NCBI RefSeq assembly: GCF_024178315.1
Contig: NZ_JAMZIK010000006.1
Location: 26,674 to 90,673, forward strand
Length of the DNA: 64,000 nucleotides
Direction: 5' to 3'
Origin: Siccirubricoccus soli
GTDB taxonomy: Bacteria; Pseudomonadota; Alphaproteobacteria; Acetobacterales; Acetobacteraceae
In this document: positions 36,216 to 45,395 of the stretch, piece by piece
Layout: each line of letters starts with the position of its first letter
Position numbering within the stretch: the first letter of the stretch is position 1
Notes under the pieces: model-generated
Seen by the model: only the letters and a program-made list of their open reading frames with translations
What the model was told of the DNA's origin: nothing
Database searches by the model: none
Translations under genes and position numbers: made by a program

Positions 36216-38318
36216 TCAGCGCAGCACCTCGCGGAAGCCGCGGCCCAGCGCCTCCATCCGCCCGTCCCGCACCACCTCCCAGAGCGGGTTGTCCACTGCC
36301 AGCCGCTGCCCGCCATCCCGCACCACCGGGCGGATCACCGCCTCGGCCCGGCTCGCCGTCTGCGGGCCGAGAAGCTGCAAGGGAATGCGGAGGAAGATGC
36401 CCTTGTCGAAGCTGCCCTCCCCGAAGCGGCTGTAGGGGATGTTGGTGAAGGTGGCGAAGGCCCCCACCTCGATCCCGCTGTCGAAGCGCCGGCCGAGCTC
36501 AATGGTCCCGCCCCAATCCCCGGCCAGGTAGCGCCCCGCCCGCAGCACGCCATAGAGGTTCCACACCGGCAGATCGGCGTAGAGCGAGGCATGGCCGGTG
36601 GTGACCGAGTAGTTCCGCACCGCCAGCCGCCCGCGGAATTCGCGCTGCACCACCCAGCCCAGATCCAGCCCCAGGGCAAAAGGCCGGTCCACCGGCCGCC
36701 ACAGCACCTCACCCTGTACCCCGGTGAACATCGGCTCCAGCAGCCCCGCCGTCACCCGGGCGAAGACATCCGGCGCGGGGGTCCAGAGCCGCTCGGCATA
36801 GAGGGTCGGGATGGAGGTCTTCCCCTCCTGCGCATAGCGCGCCACGTCGCTGCGGACATGCGGCAGCCGGCTGTCGGAGGGGCTGGCGCGGTCCAGATTG
36901 CCCGCCACCGCCTGGGCCAGGCTGCCGGCCAGGGCGAAGCCATCCCCCAAGCCCAGCCGCACCCCCGCCCCCAGCCCTGCCTGCCAGCCGACATTCACCC
37001 GCGGGTCGCCGAGCTTCAGCGCCAAGCGCGGCGCCATCCCCCAGTCGAGCACCGGCCCCTGGCCGGGAAAGTGCGCCGCCGCCACCGGCTGCAGGGTGCT
37101 GGTCGCCACCATCTCCTCGGCGCTGCCGCGGCCGGTGGCGGCGGCCTCCATCGCCTGCCGCAGCAGCACCAGGCTGGCAATCGGCATCCCGGCGCGATGC
37201 CACTCCACCCGCAGCATCTCGACCTCCGGCGGCAGGTGCGGCTGCACCGCCCGCGCCACCCGGCCCGCCACCTGCGCCAGGGTCGCGTAGCGCCCGCCCT
37301 CCACGCCGATCCGCGCCTCGGTGCCGGCGATCTCCACCCCCAGCGGGTGGAAACCGGCGGCGCGCAACGCCCCCGCCAGCCCCGCCGGATCGCCCGCCGC
37401 CGGACGCGGCGCCATGGGCGGCGGGGCGGGGCGGGGAAACTCCGGCGGGTTGTTCGGGTCCAGCCGCAGGGAGAGGCGCAGCAGCAGATCCGTGCCGTGG
37501 AGGAAATGCACTCCCGCATCCACATGCGGGTTGGGCTGCCATTGCAGGCCGAGATTCAGCCGCGACGCCGCCTCCCCCCGCAGCCCGCTGCCGCGCGCCG
37601 GGTAGCCGCCGCGCTCGTCGCGCAGGGCGTCGCCCGACCATTCCAGCTTGGCCCGCAGCCCCTCCACCTCGCCCCAGGGCGTCGGCAGCACGGGCAGGCT
37701 GTATTCCACGCCGCCGAAGAAGGCCGCCTCCCGCCCGCGGAACCAGTTCCGGAAGCCCGGCGTGCCGCCCTGCCCCACCTGCCGCCGCCGATCGAGGAAG
37801 GTCTCGCTCGACATGCTCAGCGGGTTGCGCAGATCGCCCCCCGTCCCCAGCCGCCCCCAGCCCATGCCGAAGCTCAGGTCCAGCGGCCCGAAGCGCTTGG
37901 AGGCCACCACATACTCGCCGGCATAGATCCCGGTGCCGGCCGCATCCTGCAGCCCCACCGCCAAAGCGGGCCGCCAGTCATCCTCCTCCCACAGCCGCAG
38001 CTTCAGATCGACGGCCCGATCCGTGGTCATGCCATGGCCCGTCGTGCCATCCAGCCGCTCGGTCAGCCGGAAAGTCGTCTCGAGGAAGGGAAGGGCCTGG
38101 AAATTCAGGTACCAGAAGCGCCGCTGATGCCGCAGCGCCGTCCCCGCCTCCAGCGTCCCATCGGGCCGGAAGCGCGCATTGCGCATCTCGATCAGCCCGA
38201 CACCCCCATAATCCGACCCCGTCCCCGGCACCCCCTGCGCCATCACCGGCTGGGCGAGCAGCGCCAGGGCGAGGAGCGCGGTGCCAGGGAGGGCCCTGCC
38301 CTCCCTGGACCCTCCCAC
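36216..38318 (-). CDS. YjbH-family exopolysaccharide outer-membrane protein
   Basis: A large outer-membrane protein (about 700 aa) of the YjbH/GfcD family tied to secretion of exopolysaccharide. After a signal-like segment (GTALLALALLAQPVMAQG) come GVGLIEMRNARFRPDGTLEA and YLNFQALPFLETTFRLTERL, typical of YjbH N-termini, then LDLSFGMGWGRLG and a long beta-barrel. The start is uncertain: the frame is open to 38480 but that part lies in a palindromic repeat. GTG at 38318 would give a signal peptide with basic N-region; no ATG is available. Downstream of the Wza-like gene in the same direction, so probably one transcript. Confidence 0.85.
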   Translation of the reverse strand: MGGSREGRALPGTALLALALLAQPVMAQGVPGTGSDYGGVGLIEMRNARFRPDGTLEAGTALRHQRRFWYLNFQALPFLETTFRLTERLDGTTGHGMTTDRAVDLKLRLWEEDDWRPALAVGLQDAAGTGIYAGEYVVASKRFGPLDLSFGMGWGRLGTGGDLRNPLSMSSETFLDRRRQVGQGGTPGFRNWFRGREAAFFGGVEYSLPVLPTPWGEVEGLRAKLEWSGDALRDERGGYPARGSGLRGEAASRLNLGLQWQPNPHVDAGVHFLHGTDLLLRLSLRLDPNNPPEFPRPAPPPMAPRPAAGDPAGLAGALRAAGFHPLGVEIAGTEARIGVEGGRYATLAQVAGRVARAVQPHLPPEVEMLRVEWHRAGMPIASLVLLRQAMEAAATGRGSAEEMVATSTLQPVAAAHFPGQGPVLDWGMAPRLALKLGDPRVNVGWQAGLGAGVRLGLGDGFALAGSLAQAVAGNLDRASPSDSRLPHVRSDVARYAQEGKTSIPTLYAERLWTPAPDVFARVTAGLLEPMFTGVQGEVLWRPVDRPFALGLDLGWVVQREFRGRLAVRNYSVTTGHASLYADLPVWNLYGVLRAGRYLAGDWGGTIELGRRFDSGIEVGAFATFTNIPYSRFGEGSFDKGIFLRIPLQLLGPQTASRAEAVIRPVVRDGGQRLAVDNPLWEVVRDGRMEALGRGFREVLR

Positions 38319-38400
38319 CGGGGACCGGACCGGTCCCCGGACCCCGGTGGGTCTTAATCGCCGGGTGGAGGACCCCCGGCGGGGGTCCTCCACCCGGCGA
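38317..38400. repeat. Two nested palindromes upstream of the yjbH-like gene
   Basis: The first, about 38316-38352, has arms CCACCGGGG and CCCCGGTGG around GACCGGACCGGTCCCCGGA. The second (38360-38399) pairs CGCCGGGTGGAGGACCCCCG with CGGGGGTCCTCCACCCGGCG, 20 bp without mismatch or loop. The likely yjbH start codon lies at the edge of the first. Confidence 0.7.
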
Positions 38401-38468
38401 TAACTCAAGGACTCCAAGAGCCCTTCGGCCCTTGGCGGGGGGTCAAGGGGGGCAGCGCCCCCCTTGGG
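38401..38468 (-). repeat. Family B half element, copy B4
   Basis: ACTCAAGGACTCC is followed by CCAAGAGCC-cttc-GGCCCTTGG (38413-38434, one mismatch) and CAAGGGGGGC-agc-GCCCCCCTTG (38444-38466, perfect). The last hairpin lies about 18 bases past the stop of the SLBB export gene and could end that transcript or sit between it and yjbH. Confidence 0.7.
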
Positions 38469-38484
38469 CGCCGGGCCCATAGCC

Positions 38485-41295
38485 CTACCGCCCGCTCGAC
38501 CTGACGATGACCGCCAGGGCGGCGCTGGAGAGGGCGATCTGGGACAGCACCTGGGTGACGTCGCGAATCAGGCCCCAGCTTTCGTAGGGCGAGGGGTCCT
38601 GCGGCACCACCACTACGCTGCCGGGCGGGATGGGTGGCCCGCCGGATTGCCAGGCGCCGAGGCCGGCCGGGGTGGACTGGCCGTTGGGCAGCACGACGAA
38701 GGCGCGGCTGCCATCGGCGAAGCGTTGCTCCCCGCCGGCGGCGCGGACGTAGTCCGCGGCGCGCCAGCCGGTGGCGAATTGCAGGCTGCCGGGGTTCAGC
38801 ACGGAGCCCACCACCGTCACCTCGTTCGGGCGCTTCGGCATGGCGATCAGGTCGCCCGGTTCCAGCAGCACATCCAGGTCCGGCCGCGCCGCCAGCACCA
38901 CCGGGTTGGCCTCCACCACCATCCGGCCGGCGGCGCGGGTGGAGCGCAGCGTGTTGGCCAGCGCCTGGCCGGCGGTGATGGCGCCGCCGAGGTCGGCCTG
39001 GCCGCGCAGCCCGGCCACCGCCTGGCCGGCCGCCACCTGCATGAGCCCCTGTTCCAGTTCCCGCGCCGTGCGCTGGAAGCCTTCCTGCTGGCGCTGCCGC
39101 ACGCTGTCCCGGCTGAACACCGCGCCATAGGGGTAGGCCTGGGGCGTCAGCCCGCCCGCCCGGGCGATGACCTCGGAAAGCTTCTCGCCGCGCCTGATGT
39201 CGTAGGTGCCTGGCCGCAGGAATTCCCCCACCAGCGTCACCGGGCCGAGGTCGCGGTCGGCGAAGCCGCGCGGCAGCCGCAGCACGTCGCGCGGCGAGAG
39301 CCGCACCGCGGCGAAATTGCGCGAGCGCAGGTCGAGCAGGGTGCGCGCCAGCGGCAGGGTGGTGCTCTGCTCCGCGGGCTCGCGGGCGAATTCCACAGTG
39401 GAGAGATCGGCCGTGTCCGTGGCGCCGCCGGCGGTGGCGATCACCGCATCCAGCCCGGCACCGTCCACGATGGGGTAGAGGCCGGGCAGCCGCACCTCCC
39501 CGGTCAGCAGCACCGCCTGGTCCAGCAGGAAGGGCAGCAAGGCGGGGTAGTCCAGGAAGACCTGCGGGCAGGAGATGCGGCCGAAATCCGGGAAGCCGGC
39601 GCTGCGGATATGGGCGTAGCGCCAGGGCGAGGCCTGGGCAGCGATGGTGAGCTGGATGAGGGCGGGGCAATCCGGCCCCCGCGCCATGGCCGGGGCGGCG
39701 GCCGGTCCGGCGCCAGGCGGGGCCGTGCCAGGCGATGCGGCGGATGCCCCCGCGGACATCCCCGCCGCCGCGGCGAGGCCGGGGCCGGGCGCGGCCAGGG
39801 GCGGGATCAGCGGCGCGTTCGGGTCCGCCCCGCCGGTATCGCCGCGCAGCGCCTGCTGCACGGAGGGGCTGGCCAGCCACATCACATCCGCCATGCCCAG
39901 CAGGATGACCTCGTCGCCTTCGCGCAGCGGCGCATCCGCCTGGCCGGAGAGGACGCGGCCGAGGTCGAAGCCCTCGAAGCGCCGCGTGCGGGTGCGCGAA
40001 TCCATCCGCCAGACGGCGCCAAGCCGCGGATAGGGGTCCGCCCGCACCAGCCGTGGGTCGGCGAGCAACCCGCGCAGCGTCTGCCCCCGCCCGCCCGCGG
40101 CGCGCAGCAGCGGCGCCGCGACATGCCCGGCGAGGCGGAGATCCTGCGCCACCACGTCGGAGCCCGGCTCCACCCGCAACGCGTCGCCACGGCGCAGCAG
40201 GTCGCGCGGGCCGATCTCGCGCAGGCTGCGGCGGCCCTCGCCATCCGTGGTCTGCAGCAGGAAGCGGTTGCCGGAAGGCCGCAGCGGGTCGCCCGCCAGG
40301 CGCAGCATGGTGGCGAGCGGCGCCGCCGCAGCGCCCGCCGGCAGTTCATAGATGCCGGGGCGGGAGACCTCCCCGCCGATCGCCGCGACGGCGCCGAGCG
40401 GCGGCACCAGGATGCGCTCGCCCTCGCTCAGATGCAGGTCGGGCGTCGTCCCCTCCCCGGCGATGACCGGGTAGAGGTCGATGCTGCGGCGTCCCTTCGG
40501 CCCTTCCATCCGGATGGCCCGCAGCGAGCCGGTGCGGCGAATGCCCCCCGCCGCCACCAGCGCATCGAGCACGGAGGAGAGGGAGGTCAGCGCCTGCAGC
40601 CCCGGCCGCGCCACCTCCCCGCCCACGAAGATGCCGATCTGCCGGAGCTGGCCGAGGGAGACGAAGACCTCGGAGCCGCCGAGGTCGCGCTGCGCCCGGG
40701 CTTCCAGCTCCGCCCGCAGCTCCCGCAGCGTCCGGCCGGCGGCGGGGATGGGCGGCAGATCCGGCAGCACCAGCATGCCGTCCCGGCCGATGCGGAGCGT
40801 CAGCGTCTGCCGCGCCCGGCCGCGGAAGGCCAGCACCACCTCATCGTCGCGGCCCAGCAGGTAGTCGTCGGGCAGCATGCCGAAGCTCTGCCCCTGGGGT
40901 GCACCGCCGCGCAGATTCTCATAGCCGAATTGCCGTAGCGGCCGCGAATTGGCCGGGTCCCGCGCGGCGAAGAAGGCCTCGGCGGGGGAGAGCGGCTCCT
41001 CCGGCGCGGCAAGTGGCGCGGCGGGCGGCAGGGGCTGCGCGGCGACCGGCGGCGGCGCGAAGCCGGGCGTGGCGGGGCCGGAGGGCCGCATGCCGCCGGC
41101 ATCCAGCAGGCGCTGCAATATCTCCTGCTGGCTGGGCATGGGCAGGCTGGGCAGCGGCGCCCCGCCCGGCAGGCTGGGCGGCAGGGAGGGCGGGACCAGG
41201 TAGGAATTCGGCGCCCCGGCCTGCGCCATCCGAGTCTGCGCCCAGGCCGGCGCCCCCGGCGACAGCAGGAGGTGCGGCACGAGCAGCGCCGCCAT
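38485..41295 (-). CDS. Wza-like polysaccharide export protein with five SLBB-type repeats
   Basis: A 936-aa exported protein. After a short signal peptide (MAALLVPHLLLSPGAPAWAQ) and a Pro/Ala linker (residues 20-120), the export (PES) domain begins DDYLLGRDDEVVLAFRGRAR. Five SLBB-type units follow, marked by GIFVGGEVARPG, AIGGEVSRPGIY, LLTGEVRLPGLY, TLVGEFLRPGTY and TVVGSVLNPGSL. A Pro/Ala/Gly-rich insert separates units 2 and 3. The tail has a hydrophobic helix (VLSQIALSSAALAVIVRSSG), as in Wza, which crosses the outer membrane as a helix barrel. Wza-type proteins are about 370 aa; this is more than twice that. No lipobox is evident. ATG at 41295 chosen; the open frame runs on to 41913 across the divergent gene. 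Confidence 0.88.
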   Translation of the reverse strand: MAALLVPHLLLSPGAPAWAQTRMAQAGAPNSYLVPPSLPPSLPGGAPLPSLPMPSQQEILQRLLDAGGMRPSGPATPGFAPPPVAAQPLPPAAPLAAPEEPLSPAEAFFAARDPANSRPLRQFGYENLRGGAPQGQSFGMLPDDYLLGRDDEVVLAFRGRARQTLTLRIGRDGMLVLPDLPPIPAAGRTLRELRAELEARAQRDLGGSEVFVSLGQLRQIGIFVGGEVARPGLQALTSLSSVLDALVAAGGIRRTGSLRAIRMEGPKGRRSIDLYPVIAGEGTTPDLHLSEGERILVPPLGAVAAIGGEVSRPGIYELPAGAAAAPLATMLRLAGDPLRPSGNRFLLQTTDGEGRRSLREIGPRDLLRRGDALRVEPGSDVVAQDLRLAGHVAAPLLRAAGGRGQTLRGLLADPRLVRADPYPRLGAVWRMDSRTRTRRFEGFDLGRVLSGQADAPLREGDEVILLGMADVMWLASPSVQQALRGDTGGADPNAPLIPPLAAPGPGLAAAAGMSAGASAASPGTAPPGAGPAAAPAMARGPDCPALIQLTIAAQASPWRYAHIRSAGFPDFGRISCPQVFLDYPALLPFLLDQAVLLTGEVRLPGLYPIVDGAGLDAVIATAGGATDTADLSTVEFAREPAEQSTTLPLARTLLDLRSRNFAAVRLSPRDVLRLPRGFADRDLGPVTLVGEFLRPGTYDIRRGEKLSEVIARAGGLTPQAYPYGAVFSRDSVRQRQQEGFQRTARELEQGLMQVAAGQAVAGLRGQADLGGAITAGQALANTLRSTRAAGRMVVEANPVVLAARPDLDVLLEPGDLIAMPKRPNEVTVVGSVLNPGSLQFATGWRAADYVRAAGGEQRFADGSRAFVVLPNGQSTPAGLGAWQSGGPPIPPGSVVVVPQDPSPYESWGLIRDVTQVLSQIALSSAALAVIVRSSGR

Positions 41296-41461
41296 GGCTC
41301 GGTGCAGGATGGAGCGGCCGGAACTGCGCCTCAGGACCTGACCCCTTTTGGGACGTCTTGCGACTGCACGCCGGCACCGGCGCGGTTGCGGCAGTTTGCG
41401 ACGCTGTCCCTGCAACCTTGCCGCGACACGCGGGCCGCGTCCTGCAATCCTTACGCGGCTG
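41296..41461. promoter_or_regulatory. Divergent promoter region of the exopolysaccharide locus
   Basis: The 166 bases between the Wza-like gene and the heparinase-like gene must drive both directions. A run of TTGCGAC/TTGCGGC/TTTGCGACG words and TTAACAAAGC near 41465 makes it less GC-rich than its flanks. No regulator site can be named. Confidence 0.4.
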
Positions 41462-43207
41462 ATGGTTAACAAAGCAATCCGGTTTATCACGAAGATGTGC
41501 ACACCCCTGGAGGCCGCGCGGCAGCTTGGGGCCCGCCCGGTGCTGCTGGCGGCCTGGCACCGCTCGCCCCTGGGGCAGGGGCTGGCGCGGCGGGCCCTCA
41601 GGGAGGCCGATGCGCCCTTCGGCCCCTTCCTGCCCGCCGCCCCTGCCGCCCCGGCGCCCGCCCTGCCGCCGGAGCATGCCGCCGCGCTGCTGGCCCGCGC
41701 CCGCGCCGTGGCACCGGCGGATTGGCACGGCCCCTTCGCGCCGCAGCCGCACGCCCTCGCCCTGGACCTCTTCGCCCCCGGCGACATCCGCCCGGTCTGG
41801 GAGAGGAATCGCTGGGCGGAACTGCCCTTGCTGGCCCAGGCGGCGCGGCTGGAGTCGGCGGGCGGACATCTCGACCGCGCGGAGGACTTCCTCGCCGCTT
41901 GGCTGGCCGCCAACCCGCCCTATCGCGGGCCGAACTGGGCCTGCGGCCAGGAGGCGGCGCTGCGCGCCCTGCATCTGGCGCTGGCCATCGCCCTGCTGGG
42001 CGGCCCGCCGCCGCCGGGGGCCCGGGCGCTGCTCGCCCTGCATGGCAGGCGCATCGCCGCCACCCCTGCCTACGCCAAGGCGCAGGACAACAACCACAGC
42101 GTCTCGGAGCCCGCCGGGCTGCTGGTCGCCGGGCTGTTCTGCGGGGAGGTGGCCTGGGTGCGGCATGGGCGGGCGGGGCTCGCCGCGGCGCTGGCCCGGC
42201 TGGTGGCGCCGGACGGCGCCTTCGCCCAGCTTTCCACCCTCTATCACCGGCTGCTGCTGGACGTGCTGGCGGTGACCGCCTGGCTGGCTGGCGAGGCCTT
42301 CCCCGCCGCCCCGCACCTCCCGGCCGCGGTGGAGTGGCTGCGCCGGCTGACCGCGGCGGAGACCGGCGCCACCCCCTGGCTCGGCCATCAGGACGGCTCC
42401 GCCTTCGCCGACCTTGCTTTGGCCGGGCCGGAGGATGCGCGGCCGAGCCTCGAGCGGGCGGCGCGGCTGCTGGCCGGGCATTCCGCCGGCTGGCCGGCGG
42501 AGCCGGGCTGCGCCTGGCTCGGCCTGCCCGCTGGCCCGCCCCCGCCCCCTCTGCCCGCCGCCTGGACCAGCAGCGGGCTGCGCGGCTGGCAGGCGGGCCG
42601 GCTGCGGGCATTCCTCCGCACCGGCCCGCTGCGCTTCCGCCCCGGCCATGCGGATCTGCTGCATCTCGACCTCTGGAACGGATCGCTGAACCTGCTGCGG
42701 GATGGCGGCACCGGCGCCTACAACCCGCCGCCCGGCCAGGCGTGGTGGCATACCCACCTCACCGGCACCGCCGCCCACAACACGGTGGAGTTCGACGGCG
42801 AGGACCAGATGCCCCGGCTCTCCCGCTTCCTCTTCGGGCGCTGGCCGCGGACCGGATTGCTGCCGGAGGGCGGCTGGCTGGAGGATCACCGCGGCCGCCG
42901 GCAGGAACGCCTAGTGCGCCTCATGCCGGACCGGCTGGTGGTGGAGGACCGGCTCTCCGGCCCCTTCCGCCGCCTGGCGCTGCGCTGGCGCCTAGCCCCC
43001 GCGGCGTGGGAGGCGGTGCCGGATGGCGTGGCGAGCCCGCTGGGCCGGCTGCTGGTGCGGGCGGATGGTCCCCTCGACCTCCGGCTGGAGGAGGGGGCGG
43101 AAAGCCCGCGCTACGGGATTGTCCGCGGCGCCCCGGTACTGGTGGCCCGGGGCGAGGCCGGCCTGCGCCACATCCTTAGCGAAATGGCGCCAAGGATTCA
43201 TCCTTAG
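41462..43207 (+). CDS. Heparinase II/III-family polysaccharide lyase-like protein
   Basis: A protein of about 581 aa with the heparinase II/III layout: an alpha-helical toroid N-terminal half (NWACGQEAALRALHLALA; AKAQDNNHSVSEPAGLLVAG; LSTLYHRLLLD) and a beta-sandwich C-terminal half containing AAHNTVEFDGEDQMP, the family signature. N-H and Y-H pairs likely to be catalytic are NNHSVSE and TLYHRL. No signal peptide is obvious, so it may act in the cytoplasm or be exported otherwise. Start: ATG at 41462 or ATG at 41495 (MCTPLEAARQ); neither has a good ribosome site. In exopolysaccharide loci such lyases trim or degrade the polymer. Confidence 0.85.
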   Translation: MVNKAIRFITKMCTPLEAARQLGARPVLLAAWHRSPLGQGLARRALREADAPFGPFLPAAPAAPAPALPPEHAAALLARARAVAPADWHGPFAPQPHALALDLFAPGDIRPVWERNRWAELPLLAQAARLESAGGHLDRAEDFLAAWLAANPPYRGPNWACGQEAALRALHLALAIALLGGPPPPGARALLALHGRRIAATPAYAKAQDNNHSVSEPAGLLVAGLFCGEVAWVRHGRAGLAAALARLVAPDGAFAQLSTLYHRLLLDVLAVTAWLAGEAFPAAPHLPAAVEWLRRLTAAETGATPWLGHQDGSAFADLALAGPEDARPSLERAARLLAGHSAGWPAEPGCAWLGLPAGPPPPPLPAAWTSSGLRGWQAGRLRAFLRTGPLRFRPGHADLLHLDLWNGSLNLLRDGGTGAYNPPPGQAWWHTHLTGTAAHNTVEFDGEDQMPRLSRFLFGRWPRTGLLPEGGWLEDHRGRRQERLVRLMPDRLVVEDRLSGPFRRLALRWRLAPAAWEAVPDGVASPLGRLLVRADGPLDLRLEEGAESPRYGIVRGAPVLVARGEAGLRHILSEMAPRIHP

Positions 43208-43263
43208 CTTGATATGATCCGGCGGCAAACCTATTGAATGCCGTGACGCGATCGGGCCGCCGC

Positions 43264-44145
43264 ATGCCGTTGGACCAGTTGCTCCGGGGAATCTGGCGCC
43301 ACCGCATGGCCGTGCTGGCGGCGGCGGTGCTGCTGTTCGGCCTCGGGACCGGCATCGTCCTGCAGCTCCCGCGCTACTATGCGGCCCAGGCCGTCATCGC
43401 CCCGGCCGAGACCACCGGCATCGCCACCTCCAGCCTGCTCTCCCCCGCCCCGATGCTCGGCGGCGGGCTGCTGGACCAGCGGCAGGGCGGGCATTTCGCC
43501 GTCTATCTCGACGTCCTCCGCTCCCCGGAAGCCGCGGCGATGCTGGCGCGGGAGACCGGGCTGCTGGCGCATCTGACCGAGCTGCGCCAAGCCGGCACCA
43601 TGGGCCTGCTCCGCCGCCTGCTCGGCCTGCGGATCGAGGCCGACCTGGACGACGCGCAGAGCTGGCTGGAGCGCAACCTGGCGGCGACGCCCGGCATCGG
43701 CACGGTGACCGTCACCCTTACCCTCACCCATCGCGACCGCGGCGCGGCGCTGGAGGCGCTGCAGCGGCTGCACGCCCTGGCGGAAGCGAAGGTGAAGGCC
43801 GATCTGGTGGAGCTGACGAGGCGCCGGATCGGCTTCATCGAGCAGCGCCTGGCGGCGGAGCGCGACCTCTTCCTCCGCAACGCGCTCTACGAGCAGCTTA
43901 CCCAGCAGCAGCGCAGCCTGCTGGTGGCGGCGGCGGATGCGGCGGTGGCGGCCAGGCTGGTCTCGGCGCCGATGGTGGAGCTGCGCCCCTCCGTCCCGAA
44001 CCGGCCGCTGCTCATCCTGCTGCTGGCGGTGGCGGCGCCGCTGCTCGCCCTGTTCGGCGCCGCTTGCTGGGTGCTGCTCGGCCTGCCGGCGCCGCGGCCG
44101 CGGCAGGCGGAACTGCCCTTCCATTATCGGGCCGGGGCGGATTGA
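43264..44145 (+). CDS. Wzz/GumC-type polysaccharide chain-length protein (no kinase)
   Basis: A protein of about 293 aa with the Wzz topology: an N-terminal membrane helix after MPLDQLLRGIWRHRMAVLAA, a large periplasmic helical part (residues 50-255, with TLTHRDRGAALEALQRLHAL and RRRIGFIEQRLAAERD), and a C-terminal helix preceded by PSVPNRPLLILLLAV, the Wzz proline-rich motif. No Walker motifs follow, so this is a regulator of chain length without tyrosine kinase. The start is uncertain: TTG 43234, GTG 43243 or ATG 43264; I give the ATG because the family helix starts right after it. Its TGA overlaps the TTG of the next gene. Confidence 0.83.
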   Translation: MPLDQLLRGIWRHRMAVLAAAVLLFGLGTGIVLQLPRYYAAQAVIAPAETTGIATSSLLSPAPMLGGGLLDQRQGGHFAVYLDVLRSPEAAAMLARETGLLAHLTELRQAGTMGLLRRLLGLRIEADLDDAQSWLERNLAATPGIGTVTVTLTLTHRDRGAALEALQRLHALAEAKVKADLVELTRRRIGFIEQRLAAERDLFLRNALYEQLTQQQRSLLVAAADAAVAARLVSAPMVELRPSVPNRPLLILLLAVAAPLLALFGAACWVLLGLPAPRPRQAELPFHYRAGAD

Positions 44146-45395
44146 GCCGGCCGGATGCCGCGCTGCTCGCCGCGGGCAGCGGCCTCTTCGCCGCGCTGCT
44201 GCAATTCGCCGGGGCGCTGAAATCCGTGCCGGGCATCGACCGGCTGCCGGTCGACCTCACCGCCCTTGCCCTGCTGGCGCTGCTGCCCTCCCTCTTCCTG
44301 CTGCTGCTGGTGCGGCAATGGCGCGTTTCCGCCGTGCTCGGCCCGCCCCTGCTCGGGGCCGGGCTGCTGCTGTTCTGGCTGGTGCTCTCCGGGGGCTGGA
44401 GCCGCTCCGCCCATGTGCTGGCGGAGAAGCTGCCGCAGATCGTCCTGCTCGGCCCGCCCATGCTGCTGGCCGGGCTGCTGGTGGGGGCGGATGGGCCGAC
44501 GCGGCGGCGCTTCGCCCTCGCCGTGGTCGGCATCGCGCTGCTGGTGGGCACGGCGGTGGGCTGGGGGCTGGCGCAGGACCGGGTGGTGCTGGGCGGCGAG
44601 GTCGGCGCCGACCCGGCGCGGACCCGGGTGCAGTACCAGCTCGCGGGCCTCGCCATTGCCTGCGGTGGCGGCGTGGCCGCGGTGCGGCTGGTGCAGGCGG
44701 GCCGGCGCGGGCGGCTGGGCTGGGCGGCGGTGCTCGGCGCGCTGGGCCTTGCCGTGCTGCTGCCGGGCGGGCGGGCGGCGCTGCTGGCCTTCGGCCTCGG
44801 CGTGGCCGGGCCGCCGGCGCTGCTGCTCTGGCTGCGCGGCCGGCCCGCGGCGGCGCTGGGCTGGGTCGGGCTGGTCGCGGCCGCGGGCGGCGCGGCGCTG
44901 GCGGCGCTGCTGCTCCTCCTCCCCCAGGCCACCGCGGATCTGGCGACGTTGGACCGGCTGTTCGGCGATCCGACGGACCAGATGCCGGCGCGGCTGATCC
45001 TGTGGGGCGAGGCGCTGCGCTGGGCCGGCCGGACGGCGCCCTTCGGCCTCGGCAGCGGCAGCTTCACCATCGCCGCCGGCACCGGCGACGACCGCCACCT
45101 GCACCCGCACAATCATGCGCTGGAGGCACTGGCGGAAGGCGGGCTGCCCGGGCTGCTGCTGTGGCTGGCGGCCTTCGGCGGCGGTGTCGCGCTGGCAATG
45201 CGGCAGGCCGGGCGGGTGGCGCCGGAGCGGGCGGCGGTGATCGCCGCCCTCACCCTGCCGGTCGGGCTGACGGTGATGGTCTCCACCGATCTCGGCAACC
45301 GCATGGCCTGGTTCGCCCTCGGCCTGCTCTTCTCCCTGGCGGTGGAGGCCAGGCGGCCGGATGAGGCGTCGGCGGCCGGGCCGGCGCATGTATAG
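44142..45395 (+). CDS. O-antigen ligase/Wzy-type polymerase family membrane protein
   Basis: A 417-aa inner-membrane protein with about 11-12 hydrophobic segments and a large periplasmic loop holding FGLGSGSF and HLHPHNHALEALAEGGLPGLL, the H-x-H-N signature region of the WaaL/Wzy_C family. Such proteins polymerise or ligate lipid-linked polysaccharide. In this context, next to Wzz and the initiating transferase, a polymerase role is likelier than LPS ligation, but sequence alone does not decide. The TTG at 44142 overlaps the Wzz stop (TTGA) and places the first helix at once; no closer ATG exists. Confidence 0.82.
   Translation: MSRPDAALLAAGSGLFAALLQFAGALKSVPGIDRLPVDLTALALLALLPSLFLLLLVRQWRVSAVLGPPLLGAGLLLFWLVLSGGWSRSAHVLAEKLPQIVLLGPPMLLAGLLVGADGPTRRRFALAVVGIALLVGTAVGWGLAQDRVVLGGEVGADPARTRVQYQLAGLAIACGGGVAAVRLVQAGRRGRLGWAAVLGALGLAVLLPGGRAALLAFGLGVAGPPALLLWLRGRPAAALGWVGLVAAAGGAALAALLLLLPQATADLATLDRLFGDPTDQMPARLILWGEALRWAGRTAPFGLGSGSFTIAAGTGDDRHLHPHNHALEALAEGGLPGLLLWLAAFGGGVALAMRQAGRVAPERAAVIAALTLPVGLTVMVSTDLGNRMAWFALGLLFSLAVEARRPDEASAAGPAHV

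Noticed and set aside
41296..41913. N-terminal extension of the Wza-like export gene
   Set aside because: The frame stays open upstream, but it crosses the divergent heparinase-like gene and precedes a good signal peptide start at 41295.
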